64,000 nt of DNA from Primorskyibacter flagellatus (GTDB lineage: Bacteria; Pseudomonadota; Alphaproteobacteria; Rhodobacterales; Rhodobacteraceae), in contig NZ_FWYD01000001.1 in the NCBI RefSeq assembly GCF_900176485.1, positions 310,001-374,000 of the forward strand, written 5' to 3'. The position numbers and the translations under genes were made by a program. Below the pieces are notes generated by a model. The model saw nothing but the letters and a program-made list of their open reading frames with translations. It made no database searches and was not told where the DNA came from. Each line of letters starts with the position of its first letter. Positions within the stretch are counted from its first letter, which is position 1. Shown in pieces: positions 53,646-62,247 of this stretch.

Positions 53646-54652
53646 ACGACCGACTTCTAGACTTCGCCATCCGTTATGGCTTTTTGATCCTGCTGATCGG
53701 GCTGATCGTCTATTTCAGCCTCGCGGCACCGGGCTTCTTTGGCCCATTATCCGCCGCATTCGTGCTGCAATCGGTGGCGATCACGGGCATCCTCGCGCTT
53801 GGTGTGACCTGCACGCTGGTTGTCGGCGGGTTTGACCTGTCCATCGGGGCGGTCGCGACATCGGCGCTGATGCTGTCGGCCTATTCCATGGTGATCCTCG
53901 AACATCCGGCCCCTGTGGCCGTTGCGCTGTGCCTTGCGATGGGTGCGCTGGTCGGGTTCATCAACGGATTGCTGATCGTGAAATTCCGGGTGCCGGACCT
54001 GTTGGCGACGCTGGGCATGATGTTCCTTCTGATCGGCTTGCAGCGCATCCCGACGCAGGGCAACTCCATCGCGACAGGCATGATGCTGCCGGACGGCAGC
54101 GTGGCCGAAGGCACATTCTCGGCCGCGTTCCTGTGGCTGGGCCGCCATCGTTTCGACGTGGTGATCGACCGGCTGTTGCCGATGCCCGTGGTGATCTTCG
54201 TTGCCATTGCCGTGCTCATCTGGCTGTTTCTGGGGTTCACCCGGCATGGTCGCCTGATGTACGCAATCGGGTCTAACGCGCGGGCGGCCGCGCTCGTCGG
54301 CACACCGGTCAACCGCTACAAGATCGCCGCCTACATGATCTCTGGCGTGACGGCCTCTATCGGGGGCATTCTGCTGGCCGCACGGCTGGGGCGCGGCGAC
54401 ATCGCCAGCGGCAACAACCTGCTGCTGGACAGCGTCGCGGCGGCGCTGATCGGCTTTGCGGTTCTGGGCGTGGCCCGGCCAAACGCATTCGGCACCGCCA
54501 TTGGCGCGCTGTTCGTCGGCATCCTGCTGCAAGGCATGACGATGATGAACGCGCCCTATTACACACAGGATTTCGTCAAGGGGGCCGTGCTTGTCGCCGC
54601 TCTTGTCTTCACATTTTACCTGTCCTCACGCCGTACCGGCACGGGACATTGA
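53642..54652 (+). CDS. Sugar ABC transporter permease (system B)
   Basis: A 336-residue CUT2 permease with about nine membrane segments (LVVGGFDLSIGAVATSALMLSAYSMV; GALVGFINGLLIVKFRVPDLLATLGMMFLLIGLQRIP; AIGSNARAAALVGTPVNRYKIAAYMISG). A single permease is present, so it is presumably a homodimer as in the ribose importer. It starts inside the ATPase stop codon. Confidence 0.92.
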   Translation: MNDRLLDFAIRYGFLILLIGLIVYFSLAAPGFFGPLSAAFVLQSVAITGILALGVTCTLVVGGFDLSIGAVATSALMLSAYSMVILEHPAPVAVALCLAMGALVGFINGLLIVKFRVPDLLATLGMMFLLIGLQRIPTQGNSIATGMMLPDGSVAEGTFSAAFLWLGRHRFDVVIDRLLPMPVVIFVAIAVLIWLFLGFTRHGRLMYAIGSNARAAALVGTPVNRYKIAAYMISGVTASIGGILLAARLGRGDIASGNNLLLDSVAAALIGFAVLGVARPNAFGTAIGALFVGILLQGMTMMNAPYYTQDFVKGAVLVAALVFTFYLSSRRTGTGH

Positions 54653-54677
54653 TCATCAGCGAATGGGAGAACGCGAT

Positions 54678-55718
54678 ATGTTAAGACGTCACTTCATGGC
54701 CATGGCGAGCGTGGCAAGCCTTGCGCTTGGCGCGGGCGCGGCAACGGCACAAGAGGCGCCCGCCCCTCTGGACAAACCCGAGGATGTGACCATCGCGCTG
54801 GTGCGCTACCTGTCCACGGGCGACTTCTTTCAGGCCTATCTGTCCGGCGTCGAAACCCAGGCTGATGCGCTTGGCGTCAACCTGCGCGTGCTGGACAGCC
54901 GTCAGGACGCGGCACTTCAGGCCGATATGGTCGATCAGGCGATTGCGCTGGGTGTGGACGGGATCATCATCCAGCACGGGCTGACGGAATCCATGCGCGA
55001 GGCCGCGCAGCGGGCCGTGGATGCGGGCATCAAGGTTGTGGCCTTCGATGTGAATGTCGAAAACGAGGCCATCCCCCAGATCGAACAATCCGATTACCTG
55101 CTGGGCAAGCTGGCGCTGGAACAGGCGATTGCCGACAATGGCGACAGTTTCGCGGCAGGCTATGTCTATGTTCCGGGCATTGCCCCGCTGGATCGTCGCC
55201 ATGTCGCCTGGGAAGAGGTCAAGCAGGCCAATCCCGGCATCACCGAGACGGCGCGGGTCGGCACGCTCGACAATCCGATTGCCAACGCCAACGCCAATCA
55301 GGCGCGCGCGGCGCTTCAGGCCAATCCCAACATCTCGGTGTTTTTCGCGCCCTTTAACGAGTTTGCGAAAGGCGTGAAAATCGCCGCGGACGAGCTGGGC
55401 CTGAGTGGTGACTTGAGCATCTATTCCGCCGACGTCTCGACCGCGGATATCGCCCTGATGCGGGAACCGGGCAGCGCCTGGAAAGCGACCGTGGCCACGA
55501 ACCCATCCGTGGTGGGAGAGGTTTCGGTCCGGGCACTGGCGCTGATGCTGGTTGGCGAAAACCCCGGCGCGTCCGTGGTCGTGCCACCCACCCTGATCAC
55601 GCAGTCATTCCTGAACGATAACAACATCCGCAATATGGAGGATCTGGGCGCGAAGATGCCCCAGTTCCAGCATGCCGATGTAGCGATGGCCGACTGGATG
55701 GCCCTGCCCGCGCGCTGA
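54678..55718 (+). CDS. Sugar ABC transporter substrate-binding protein (system B)
   Basis: A 346-residue periplasmic protein. Signal peptide at about residues 1-24 (LRRHFMAMASVASLALGAGAATA). RbsB-like blocks include VTIALVRYLSTGDFFQAYLSGVETQADALGVNLRVLDSRQD, MVDQAIALGVDGIIIQHGL and GIKVVAFDVNVENEAI. From the operon its ligand should be 5-methylthioribose, 5-deoxyribose or a similar deoxypentose. GGGAGA precedes the ATG at 54678. The gene order (ATPase, permease, binding protein) puts it last before the mutarotase. Confidence 0.9.
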   Translation: MLRRHFMAMASVASLALGAGAATAQEAPAPLDKPEDVTIALVRYLSTGDFFQAYLSGVETQADALGVNLRVLDSRQDAALQADMVDQAIALGVDGIIIQHGLTESMREAAQRAVDAGIKVVAFDVNVENEAIPQIEQSDYLLGKLALEQAIADNGDSFAAGYVYVPGIAPLDRRHVAWEEVKQANPGITETARVGTLDNPIANANANQARAALQANPNISVFFAPFNEFAKGVKIAADELGLSGDLSIYSADVSTADIALMREPGSAWKATVATNPSVVGEVSVRALALMLVGENPGASVVVPPTLITQSFLNDNNIRNMEDLGAKMPQFQHADVAMADWMALPAR

Positions 55719-55728
55719 TGCAAACTGA

Positions 55729-55755
55729 TCCGGCCCTGACAGTTTCCGGGCCGGA
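55729..55755 (+). terminator. GC hairpin after the system B binding protein
   Basis: 8-bp stem TCCGGCCC / GGGCCGGA with an 11-nt loop, 10 bp after the stop and 25 bp before the mutarotase start. There is no T-run, so mRNA stabilisation or processing is more likely than termination. Confidence 0.5.
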
Positions 55756-55780
55756 CCCCCAACAGGAACGGAGCGCCCCA

Positions 55781-56224
55781 ATGCTGATCGGACTGGACCC
55801 ACGAACGACACCCGAATTGCTCTACACGCTTGCGCGGATGGGGCATGGCGACGAGATCGTGATCGCAGACAGAAACTATCCGGCGCAGTGGTCGGCCGCA
55901 GGCTGTCTGGTCAAGGACGTGATCAACTATCCCGGCCATGACGCAACGGTTGTGGCCGATCTTATCACCCGCCTTATGCCGCTGGACACTTTTCACAGCC
56001 ATTCCGTCTTGCGCATGGAAATCGACAATCAGCCCGACACAATGTCAGACGTGCATCAGGCCGTCTGGGACGTGCTGACACCGCGCTTGCCGGAGGGCGG
56101 CATTTTATCAAGCATCGAACGACAGGCGTTCTATCGCCGCGCCGGGGGCAGCTTTGCCGTTGTGCAATGCAGCGAGGACCGCCCCTTCGGATGCTTCATC
56201 CTGCGCAAAGGTGTCATTTTCTGA
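55781..56224 (+). CDS. RbsD/FucU-family sugar mutarotase, FucU type (system B)
   Basis: A 147-residue protein interconverting alpha and beta anomers of a reducing sugar. Catalytic H22 in MGHGDEIVIAD sits at the same residue number and in the same motif as in E. coli FucU. It would speed supply of the anomer used by the importer or by MtnK, which phosphorylates C1. 5-methylthioribose and 5-deoxyribose exist only as furanoses because they lack the 5-hydroxyl, so simple anomer exchange is what is needed. The ATG at 55781 is preceded by AGGAACGGAG. It ends the operon; the 160-bp convergent gap that follows shows no clear terminator. Confidence 0.88.
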   Translation: MLIGLDPRTTPELLYTLARMGHGDEIVIADRNYPAQWSAAGCLVKDVINYPGHDATVVADLITRLMPLDTFHSHSVLRMEIDNQPDTMSDVHQAVWDVLTPRLPEGGILSSIERQAFYRRAGGSFAVVQCSEDRPFGCFILRKGVIF

Positions 56225-56384
56225 AAATCCTGCCCGCCTGTCCGGTGAGGCAGCAGACCGCTGGCCGGTGACAGACGTGACCGGCAATGCGCCAGATGCG
56301 ATCACCGCAAGATCGGGCTGCCGCTGGCAGATGCATGCTGCGCCACCCTCGTCCGACACATCATCGACATGCGAATTGAGTGCG

Positions 56385-58028
56385 TCACGCCCGTTCTGCT
56401 TCGTCGAGCTTTGCCAAACGCGCCCGCAAATCCCTCTCGACCTCTTGAAGGCTTTGATAAGCTGCAAAGCGCAGGTTGTGTTGTGCAGCGATATGGCCCC
56501 CGGCAGGGTCAAACCGCGCGCCGATATGGGACATGCTGTCCATGCAATCCTGCAATGTCGCATGATGACCAGAGGCAACGGCCCCAAGCATTGCAGCCCC
56601 AAGCAGAACCGGCTCGGGGCATGTGGTTGACAGGATCGGCAATCCGCCCGCATCCGCCATGAGCTGCTTCATCATATCGCTTTCGCCTGCTCCGCCGCTG
56701 ATCACCAGCGCGCGCGGTGCAACATTGTGGGCGTGCTGTGCCTCGATGATCTGGCGAAGCCCGTAGCCGACGCCCAAGACCCCCGCCACATAAGTTGCCA
56801 GCATGTCCTCGAAATCCGCCGCCAATGTAAGGCCGGACACCACCGCTGTTGCGTGTGGATCGGCATGGGGCGCGCGGTTGCCCAGAAAATCAGGAACGAT
56901 GATGCGCGCGCCTGCCAAGGTGACGGCAGAACTCAGGTCAGGACATCTGCGCTGTGCTTCACAAAGCAGAAAGCTTTGGATACTTTGTCCGGCATCATCG
57001 GCAAGGGACTTGGCTTCGGCACGGGCGGGATGTGTGGCGATCAGATGCGCTATGGCCTCGCCGGCCGCGGATTGCCCGCCCTCGCTCAGCCAAAGCCCCG
57101 GCACCATGGCCGAATAATAAGGGCCCCAGACCCCCGGTACAAAATGCGCCTCTGCAGACGACGCCATCGTGCAGGCCGAGGTTCCAAAGACATAGGCCAT
57201 TGTCGCCTCTGCCCCGGCATCACGGTCTGCGCCAACGGTGCCAATGCCACCAGCATGGGCGTCAATCAGCCCCGCACCGACGGGTGTGCCCGGACGCAAG
57301 CCCAGGGATTTCGCTGCCTCCTTGGTCAGCCCGCGCCCCAAAGGACTGCCGGGAGCGACGATTGTCTGGCCAATGCGCGCGTAATCCTCCTCTGCCAACT
57401 CTTCCAATCCGATCTGGTGGAAATAACTGGAATCCCACCTGTCTTCATGGGCCAGATAGGTCCATTTGCAGGCCACGGTACAGGCGGAACGCGTCAGAGA
57501 CCCCGTCGCGGCCCATGTCAAAAAGTCAGGCAAGTCGAAAAACTGCCCTGCAGACGCGAAGCTGTCAGGCAGGTTTTCTTTGAGCCAAAGAAGTTTCGGC
57601 GTCTGCATTTCCGGCGAAATCCGCCCACCGACATAGTCCAGCACCGAATGGCCTGTGGCGTTGATCCGCGCGGCCTGATCCATGGCGCGGTGATCCATCC
57701 AGACCATCACGTTGCGCGCGGCATCCCCGGTCAGGCTGACCGAGAGCGGCTGCATCTGCGCATCCAGCATCACCAGCGAACAGGCCGCATCAAAGCCAAG
57801 GCCCGCGACCTGCTCGGGATCAATCCCCGTCTGCGCCATCACGTCTTGTACCGCATGGCAGACAGCGGCCCAGATGTCGTCGGACGATTGTTCGGCGATA
57901 TCGCCCGCATCACGCCACATCTGAATGTCGCGCTTCCGGCTGGCCAGCAAGGTGCCTGCCGCATCGAACAGCCCGGCGCGCGCGCTGCCGGTTCCGACAT
58001 CAACACCTACAAAATAAGGTCCGGTCAT
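56385..58028 (-). CDS. FGGY-family pentulose kinase, D-ribulokinase type (system C)
   Basis: A 547-residue kinase. N-terminal FGGY domain starts GVDVGTGSARAGLFD; DLPDFLTWAATGSLTRSACTVACKW is the sugar-side region; the C-terminal domain has FGTSACTM and the adenosine loop ISGGAGESDMMKQLMAD. ACSLV at residues 82-86 resembles the TCSLV motif noted for D-ribulokinases. It should phosphorylate D-ribulose made by the ribitol dehydrogenase directly upstream, whose stop adjoins its ATG. It is the last gene of the pentitol operon. Confidence 0.85.
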   Translation of the reverse strand: MTGPYFVGVDVGTGSARAGLFDAAGTLLASRKRDIQMWRDAGDIAEQSSDDIWAAVCHAVQDVMAQTGIDPEQVAGLGFDAACSLVMLDAQMQPLSVSLTGDAARNVMVWMDHRAMDQAARINATGHSVLDYVGGRISPEMQTPKLLWLKENLPDSFASAGQFFDLPDFLTWAATGSLTRSACTVACKWTYLAHEDRWDSSYFHQIGLEELAEEDYARIGQTIVAPGSPLGRGLTKEAAKSLGLRPGTPVGAGLIDAHAGGIGTVGADRDAGAEATMAYVFGTSACTMASSAEAHFVPGVWGPYYSAMVPGLWLSEGGQSAAGEAIAHLIATHPARAEAKSLADDAGQSIQSFLLCEAQRRCPDLSSAVTLAGARIIVPDFLGNRAPHADPHATAVVSGLTLAADFEDMLATYVAGVLGVGYGLRQIIEAQHAHNVAPRALVISGGAGESDMMKQLMADAGGLPILSTTCPEPVLLGAAMLGAVASGHHATLQDCMDSMSHIGARFDPAGGHIAAQHNLRFAAYQSLQEVERDLRARLAKLDEAERA

Positions 58029-58754
58029 CTACAGATCCACAGCATTGGGCAGAAGGACCAGATCGCGAATGGTCACGTTTCTCGGCCGTGTCAGCATGAA
58101 CACCACGCAATCCGCAACTTCCTTGGGTTGCATCAGGCTGCCTTCGGCCAGCGCCTGATCCATCTTGGCCTTGGGCCAGTCATCCAGCAACGCCGTGACA
58201 ACAGGCCCCGGCAGGATCGCACCCACCCGCACCCCGTGTTTGGACATTTGCCGACGCACTGTGTGGGTGAAGGCCTGCACCGCATGTTTGGACGCTGTAT
58301 AGATTGGTTCCCATACGACGGGAACGACCCCGGCGACAGAGCTGGTAAAAATGACATCGCCGGATTTCTGCGCCGCCAGATGCGGCAGCACGGCATAAAC
58401 CGATCGGAACGCCGCGTTGATGTTGAGGTTCAGCACCCTGTCCCATTGATCCGGATCGCCTTCAAGAACGTCGCCCCCCACATAGGCCCCCGCATTGGCG
58501 TGGAACACATCCAGCCTGCCGGCCTGTGCCAAAATCTGCGGCAGCATCTGCGCGACGCTCTCCGGGTTCAACAAATCGGTCACCACCGGATAGGTGCCTG
58601 CGCCAAGCTCTGCACAGGCTTTCTGCACCGCAGCCTCGTTGCTGTCGATCAGCGCCACCCGCGCACCTGCAACCAGACATTCCCGCGCGCAAGCCAGACC
58701 GATGCCAGAGGCCGCGCCTGTGATGGCAACAACCTTGCCGTTCAGATCATTCAT
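58029..58754 (-). CDS. rbtD: Ribitol 2-dehydrogenase (SDR family)
   Basis: A 241-residue NAD-dependent enzyme oxidising ribitol to D-ribulose. Cofactor motif TGAASGIG at 12-19 with D37 after it (NAD preference); catalytic S139, Y152 and K156. Long blocks such as [39 protein letters not shown] and the ending [10 protein letters not shown] match, as remembered, the Klebsiella ribitol dehydrogenase almost residue by residue. With the adjoining FGGY kinase it makes the classic ribitol route. Confidence 0.9.
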   Translation of the reverse strand: MNDLNGKVVAITGAASGIGLACARECLVAGARVALIDSNEAAVQKACAELGAGTYPVVTDLLNPESVAQMLPQILAQAGRLDVFHANAGAYVGGDVLEGDPDQWDRVLNLNINAAFRSVYAVLPHLAAQKSGDVIFTSSVAGVVPVVWEPIYTASKHAVQAFTHTVRRQMSKHGVRVGAILPGPVVTALLDDWPKAKMDQALAEGSLMQPKEVADCVVFMLTRPRNVTIRDLVLLPNAVDL

Positions 58755-58766
58755 TTCGACTGCTCC

Positions 58767-59540
58767 CTAAATGCTGGAATGACCGCCTTCGATCATCATG
58801 ATGGCCCCGTTCACGAGGTCCGAAGCGGGTGAGGCAAGATAAAGCGCCATATCCGCAATCTCGACCGGTTCCCCGAAACGCCCAAGTGGAGTCCGGGCGA
58901 TAAACGGATCCTTTTTCTCGGGTGCGGACCAAAGCTGTTTGCCCATCTCGGTCATCACCACGGTCGGGCAGATCGCATTGACCTGCACGTTATGTGGCGC
59001 GGCCTCGACCATCAGCGATTTGGTCAGGGCGTTCAGCCCGCCCTTTGATGTGGCATAGGCCGCGTGATCCTGCAAAGCGATCACGCCGGTCTGCGACGAA
59101 ATGTTGATGATCTTCCCCGATCCGCGCGTCATCATTCCGGGCAGCAAAGCCTGCGACAGCACAAAGGGGGCTGTCAAATTCACGGCCATCGTCCGTGCCC
59201 AATCCTCAATGGCATAGGTGGTCACGGGCCCGGTGACCGCGATCCCGGCCGAATTGACCAGAATGTCGATGTGTCCCGCTGCACCTGCCAATGCTGCTTT
59301 GGCGATGCCGGCAGTTTCATCCGCGCAGGCCAGATCACCCGTCACAGCCGTAAATTTGCGTCCCCGTGCCGACACGATCCGGCCCAGTTCCGACAACCTG
59401 TCCCGATCCCGCCCATGACCGATGATATCCGCGCCTGCATCGGCAAACACCTCGGCAATGGCAAAGCCGATCCCCGACGATGCGCCCGTCACAAGCGCCG
59501 TGCGCCCGGCAAGGCTAAATCGGGTTTCCCAGTCCGACAT
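58767..59540 (-). CDS. SDR oxidoreductase, L-xylulose reductase / threitol dehydrogenase-like (system C)
   Basis: A 257-residue SDR. TGASSGIG at 18-25; catalytic S149, Y162, K166. The C-terminal part ICPTVVMTEMGKQLW, PLGRFGEPVEIADM and the acidic-residue-free cofactor loop GHGRDRDR (arginines, suggesting NADP) recall L-xylulose reductases and tetritol dehydrogenases. It probably interconverts a polyol and a ketose different from ribitol. It lies 12 bp before rbtD and 3 bp after the SIS gene. Confidence 0.82.
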   Translation of the reverse strand: MSDWETRFSLAGRTALVTGASSGIGFAIAEVFADAGADIIGHGRDRDRLSELGRIVSARGRKFTAVTGDLACADETAGIAKAALAGAAGHIDILVNSAGIAVTGPVTTYAIEDWARTMAVNLTAPFVLSQALLPGMMTRGSGKIINISSQTGVIALQDHAAYATSKGGLNALTKSLMVEAAPHNVQVNAICPTVVMTEMGKQLWSAPEKKDPFIARTPLGRFGEPVEIADMALYLASPASDLVNGAIMMIEGGHSSI

Positions 59541-59543
59541 GGT

Positions 59544-60110
59544 CTACTCCAGATTGGTGTGATTGGCGCGCATCGCCTCTGATGACAGGGCCAGACGATC
59601 GCGCAGATCCAGAACCAGAAATTCAAAGAACAACAGCATCAGCACCTCGAATAATGATCCCATCGGCAACACAGAATTGTCAGTTACCCCCTGATCCGAC
59701 GCCATGGTCTGCGCGGGCAGATGGATTACCAAATCCGCTTTCAGCGGCACAGCCCCGTCAGGCGTCGCCGTAATGCACAGCACCCTTGCGCCCGCGTTCC
59801 GCGCGACCTGTGCCAAGCCCGCAACGGTCGAGAAATCACCGGGGCCCGCGCTTATGAACAACACGTCGCCATCCGCGACCGGCGGCACTGTCATGTCGCC
59901 CGCCACATGCGCATCAAGGCCCAGATGAAACAGACGCATTGCCAGCGCCTTCATCATCAACCCCTCGCGCCCGACGCCGTAGCAGACGATACGGCCGGCA
60001 CCGGTCAGTTCCGTTGAAAGGTTGTCGATCTGATCCAGAACCGCTTTGCCCAGGCCCGGACGCAATTCGTCCAGAACCCGATCTGCCAGTCTCTCTCGGG
60101 ACGGGGCCAT
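59544..60110 (-). CDS. SIS-domain sugar isomerase-like protein (6-phospho-3-hexuloisomerase type)
   Basis: A 188-residue protein with one SIS phosphosugar domain (about 30-150): IVCYGVGREGLMMKALAMRLFHLGLDAHV, VLFISAGPGDFSTVAGLAQVARNAGARVLCITATPDG. Size and sequence are those of 6-phospho-3-hexuloisomerase, yet no hexulose-phosphate synthase partner is seen. It could isomerise a pentulose or hexulose phosphate made in this operon. It lies 3 bp from both neighbours, so it is surely co-expressed. Confidence 0.78.
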   Translation of the reverse strand: MAPSRERLADRVLDELRPGLGKAVLDQIDNLSTELTGAGRIVCYGVGREGLMMKALAMRLFHLGLDAHVAGDMTVPPVADGDVLFISAGPGDFSTVAGLAQVARNAGARVLCITATPDGAVPLKADLVIHLPAQTMASDQGVTDNSVLPMGSLFEVLMLLFFEFLVLDLRDRLALSSEAMRANHTNLE

Positions 60111-60113
60111 CGC

Positions 60114-61157
60114 TCAGGCGTCCTGCATATTGATCTGGATCTTGACGTCGGTCGGGCGCGCCTCGACGGCGCGATCAAAGGCTTTCACGCTGTCGGAGAA
60201 TGCAAATGTGGCCGAGATCAGCGGTTTGAGATCAACTTTGCCAGACGCCAAAAGCTCTATCGCGCGATCATACATGTTTGCATAGCGAAACACCGTTTCC
60301 ATGCGGATTTCCTTGGATTGGGCCAGCACGATGTCCAACGGGACCGGATCCACCGGCATCCCGACCCAAACCACGCAGCCCGCAGGTGCCACTGCCTCCA
60401 GCGCTGTCTGCACCGATTTTGCGGCACCAGCACATTCAAAGACCACATCAGCGCCCCAGCCAGACGTGCCCGCGCGCACGACCTCTGCCGCGTCGTCTTT
60501 GGTCACGTTGATCGGGTGGATATTTCCGTAATTCGCGGCAACGCCCAGCTTTTCATCGACCAGATCAGAGATATAGACCTTGGAACACCCGCCTGCCAAA
60601 GCCGCCAGCGCCACCATGATTCCGATTGGGCCGGCCCCTGTGACCAGCGCCACATCGCCGGGCTTGATCCGGGCACGGGTTGCCGCTTGCATTCCGATCG
60701 CAAAGGGTTCGACCATCGCACCCTCGGCAAAGGTCACATTCTCGGGCAGTTTATAGGTGAACGCAGCGGGATGGACCACCGACGGCGTCAGGCATCCATG
60801 CACCGGCGGCGTGGCCCAGAACCGCACATCGGGATCGACGTTATAGACACCCAGCTTGGTGGCCTTGGAGGCCATGTTGGGAATACCCGGCTCCATGCAG
60901 ACGCGATCCCCGACCGCCAGATGTGACACGCCCTCGCCCAGTTCCGTGACAATGCCCGCGGCCTCGTGGCCCAGAACCATCGGCGCGTTGACAACAAAGG
61001 GGCCAATCTTTCCATGCGTGTAATAATGCACATCGCTACCGCAGACACCGACCGTATCCACGGCGATCCGCACGTCACCCGGCCCCACATCATCTGGCAG
61101 GTCGATCTCCCTCAGCGCCAGTTTGTTCTTTTCTTCCAATACCAGTGCAATCGGCAT
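60114..61157 (-). CDS. Zinc polyol dehydrogenase, xylitol (D-xylulose reductase) type
   Basis: A 347-residue MDR dehydrogenase. Catalytic-zinc ligands C39 and H64-E65 ([22 protein letters not shown]); cofactor motif [44 protein letters not shown] is the xylitol/sorbitol dehydrogenase loop; the cysteines that hold a structural zinc in other MDR enzymes are replaced (Asn, Ser, Lys), as in animal sorbitol dehydrogenases. Xylitol to D-xylulose is the likely reaction; sorbitol or D-arabinitol cannot be excluded. Confidence 0.87.
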   Translation of the reverse strand: MPIALVLEEKNKLALREIDLPDDVGPGDVRIAVDTVGVCGSDVHYYTHGKIGPFVVNAPMVLGHEAAGIVTELGEGVSHLAVGDRVCMEPGIPNMASKATKLGVYNVDPDVRFWATPPVHGCLTPSVVHPAAFTYKLPENVTFAEGAMVEPFAIGMQAATRARIKPGDVALVTGAGPIGIMVALAALAGGCSKVYISDLVDEKLGVAANYGNIHPINVTKDDAAEVVRAGTSGWGADVVFECAGAAKSVQTALEAVAPAGCVVWVGMPVDPVPLDIVLAQSKEIRMETVFRYANMYDRAIELLASGKVDLKPLISATFAFSDSVKAFDRAVEARPTDVKIQINMQDA

Positions 61158-61184
61158 CGCTACCCCCGTCTAAACTGAACCTGT

Positions 61185-62171
61185 TCAATCAGTGTCCCGC
61201 GCCACTGTCGAGTTTTCAAGCAATGCGCGGGCCGTGTCCTCATCCGTCACCAACGTGTTCACAAAACCGCGCCGTAGCGCCGCCGTTATTACCGGCACCT
61301 TATGCGCGCCCCCGGCGGCAAGGATCACGTTGGGTATCGCCCTCAGGTCCTCCAGCGAAACACCGATAACGCGCTGATTCACCGGATGGTCGATAAGCGC
61401 ACCATTCTCATCAAGCACATGCCCGATAATGTCGCCCACGCCGCCGCACGCGCGCAGCTCTTCGGCGTCAATATCCTTGGGAAGCGCATCGCGGACCAGC
61501 AGCGAACTGCACAGATCCCCGGTCGCCAACGCGACCGCCCCGCAAGAGCGGATCTTGTCAAGCATATCCGCGATAATGTCCTGCTGCATGAACATCGCCT
61601 GGCTTTCGGCACTTCCGGCAAATAACGGCGCGGTGAAAAAGCTGTGTTCCGCGTTGCACAGATCGGCAAGCCTTGTGGTGATTTCATAGCCGTTCACATC
61701 CGACCCGCGCACGATGCCGCCCATGATCGACACGATCTCCAGATCGGGCCGGTCGATTGGCTGCATGAACCGGGTGGCCAGATTAAGCGTATTTCCCCAG
61801 GACATGCCAAATTTTTGCAAACCGGGATCAGTCAGAATTGGTCCCAGATAGCTGCCCAACCCCGCGCTTATCAGTGGCGTTGTCGAGGCAGGGCTTTGCG
61901 GCGAAGGGACGATCACGGCACGCGCCAGCCCGAAACCGCGTTCGATTTTCCATTCCAGATCCGCCGAGGCCGCATAAATGGAATCGACACTGATCCTCAA
62001 GATACCGCGGCGCCGGGCCTCGCCAAGTGCCTTGTTCACGCGCATTCGGGTGATTCCGAACCGCTTTGCGGCGTCGGCCTGTGTCAGGCCTTCGATCTCG
62101 CAGGCCCAGGCGAGACGTACCAAAAGCTGTTCGTCCTCGTCGATCTGTTCAATTTTGACACTCCGCGACAT
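61185..62171 (-). CDS. SorC-family transcriptional regulator (system C)
   Basis: A 328-residue regulator. Helix-turn-helix LAWACEIEGLTQADAAKRFGITRMRVNKALGEARRRGIL; effector domain with FGMSWGNTLNLATRFMQP, VGDIIGHVLDENGA and ILAAGGAHKVPVITAALRRGFVNTLVTDEDTA. It sits within the operon between the permeases and the dehydrogenases, like the SmoC/DalR-type regulators of polyol operons. The promoter it controls is probably beyond the right edge. Confidence 0.9.
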   Translation of the reverse strand: MSRSVKIEQIDEDEQLLVRLAWACEIEGLTQADAAKRFGITRMRVNKALGEARRRGILRISVDSIYAASADLEWKIERGFGLARAVIVPSPQSPASTTPLISAGLGSYLGPILTDPGLQKFGMSWGNTLNLATRFMQPIDRPDLEIVSIMGGIVRGSDVNGYEITTRLADLCNAEHSFFTAPLFAGSAESQAMFMQQDIIADMLDKIRSCGAVALATGDLCSSLLVRDALPKDIDAEELRACGGVGDIIGHVLDENGALIDHPVNQRVIGVSLEDLRAIPNVILAAGGAHKVPVITAALRRGFVNTLVTDEDTARALLENSTVARDTD

Positions 62172-62247
62172 CTGAACCGCTAGACGTCATAGCGGCGGGG
62201 CCGCAGGTGGAGCTTGCCGCGCGTGCACAATCCGGAACCGGCATCGC

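Noticed and set aside
55781-56224. Naming the mutarotase rbsD
   Set aside because: The GHGDE motif at residue 22 and overall length match FucU; the sugar is likely neither ribose nor fucose, so no symbol is given.
56727-58832. A 701-codon plus-strand frame
   Set aside because: Antisense to the FGGY kinase and ribitol dehydrogenase; no motif in the translation.
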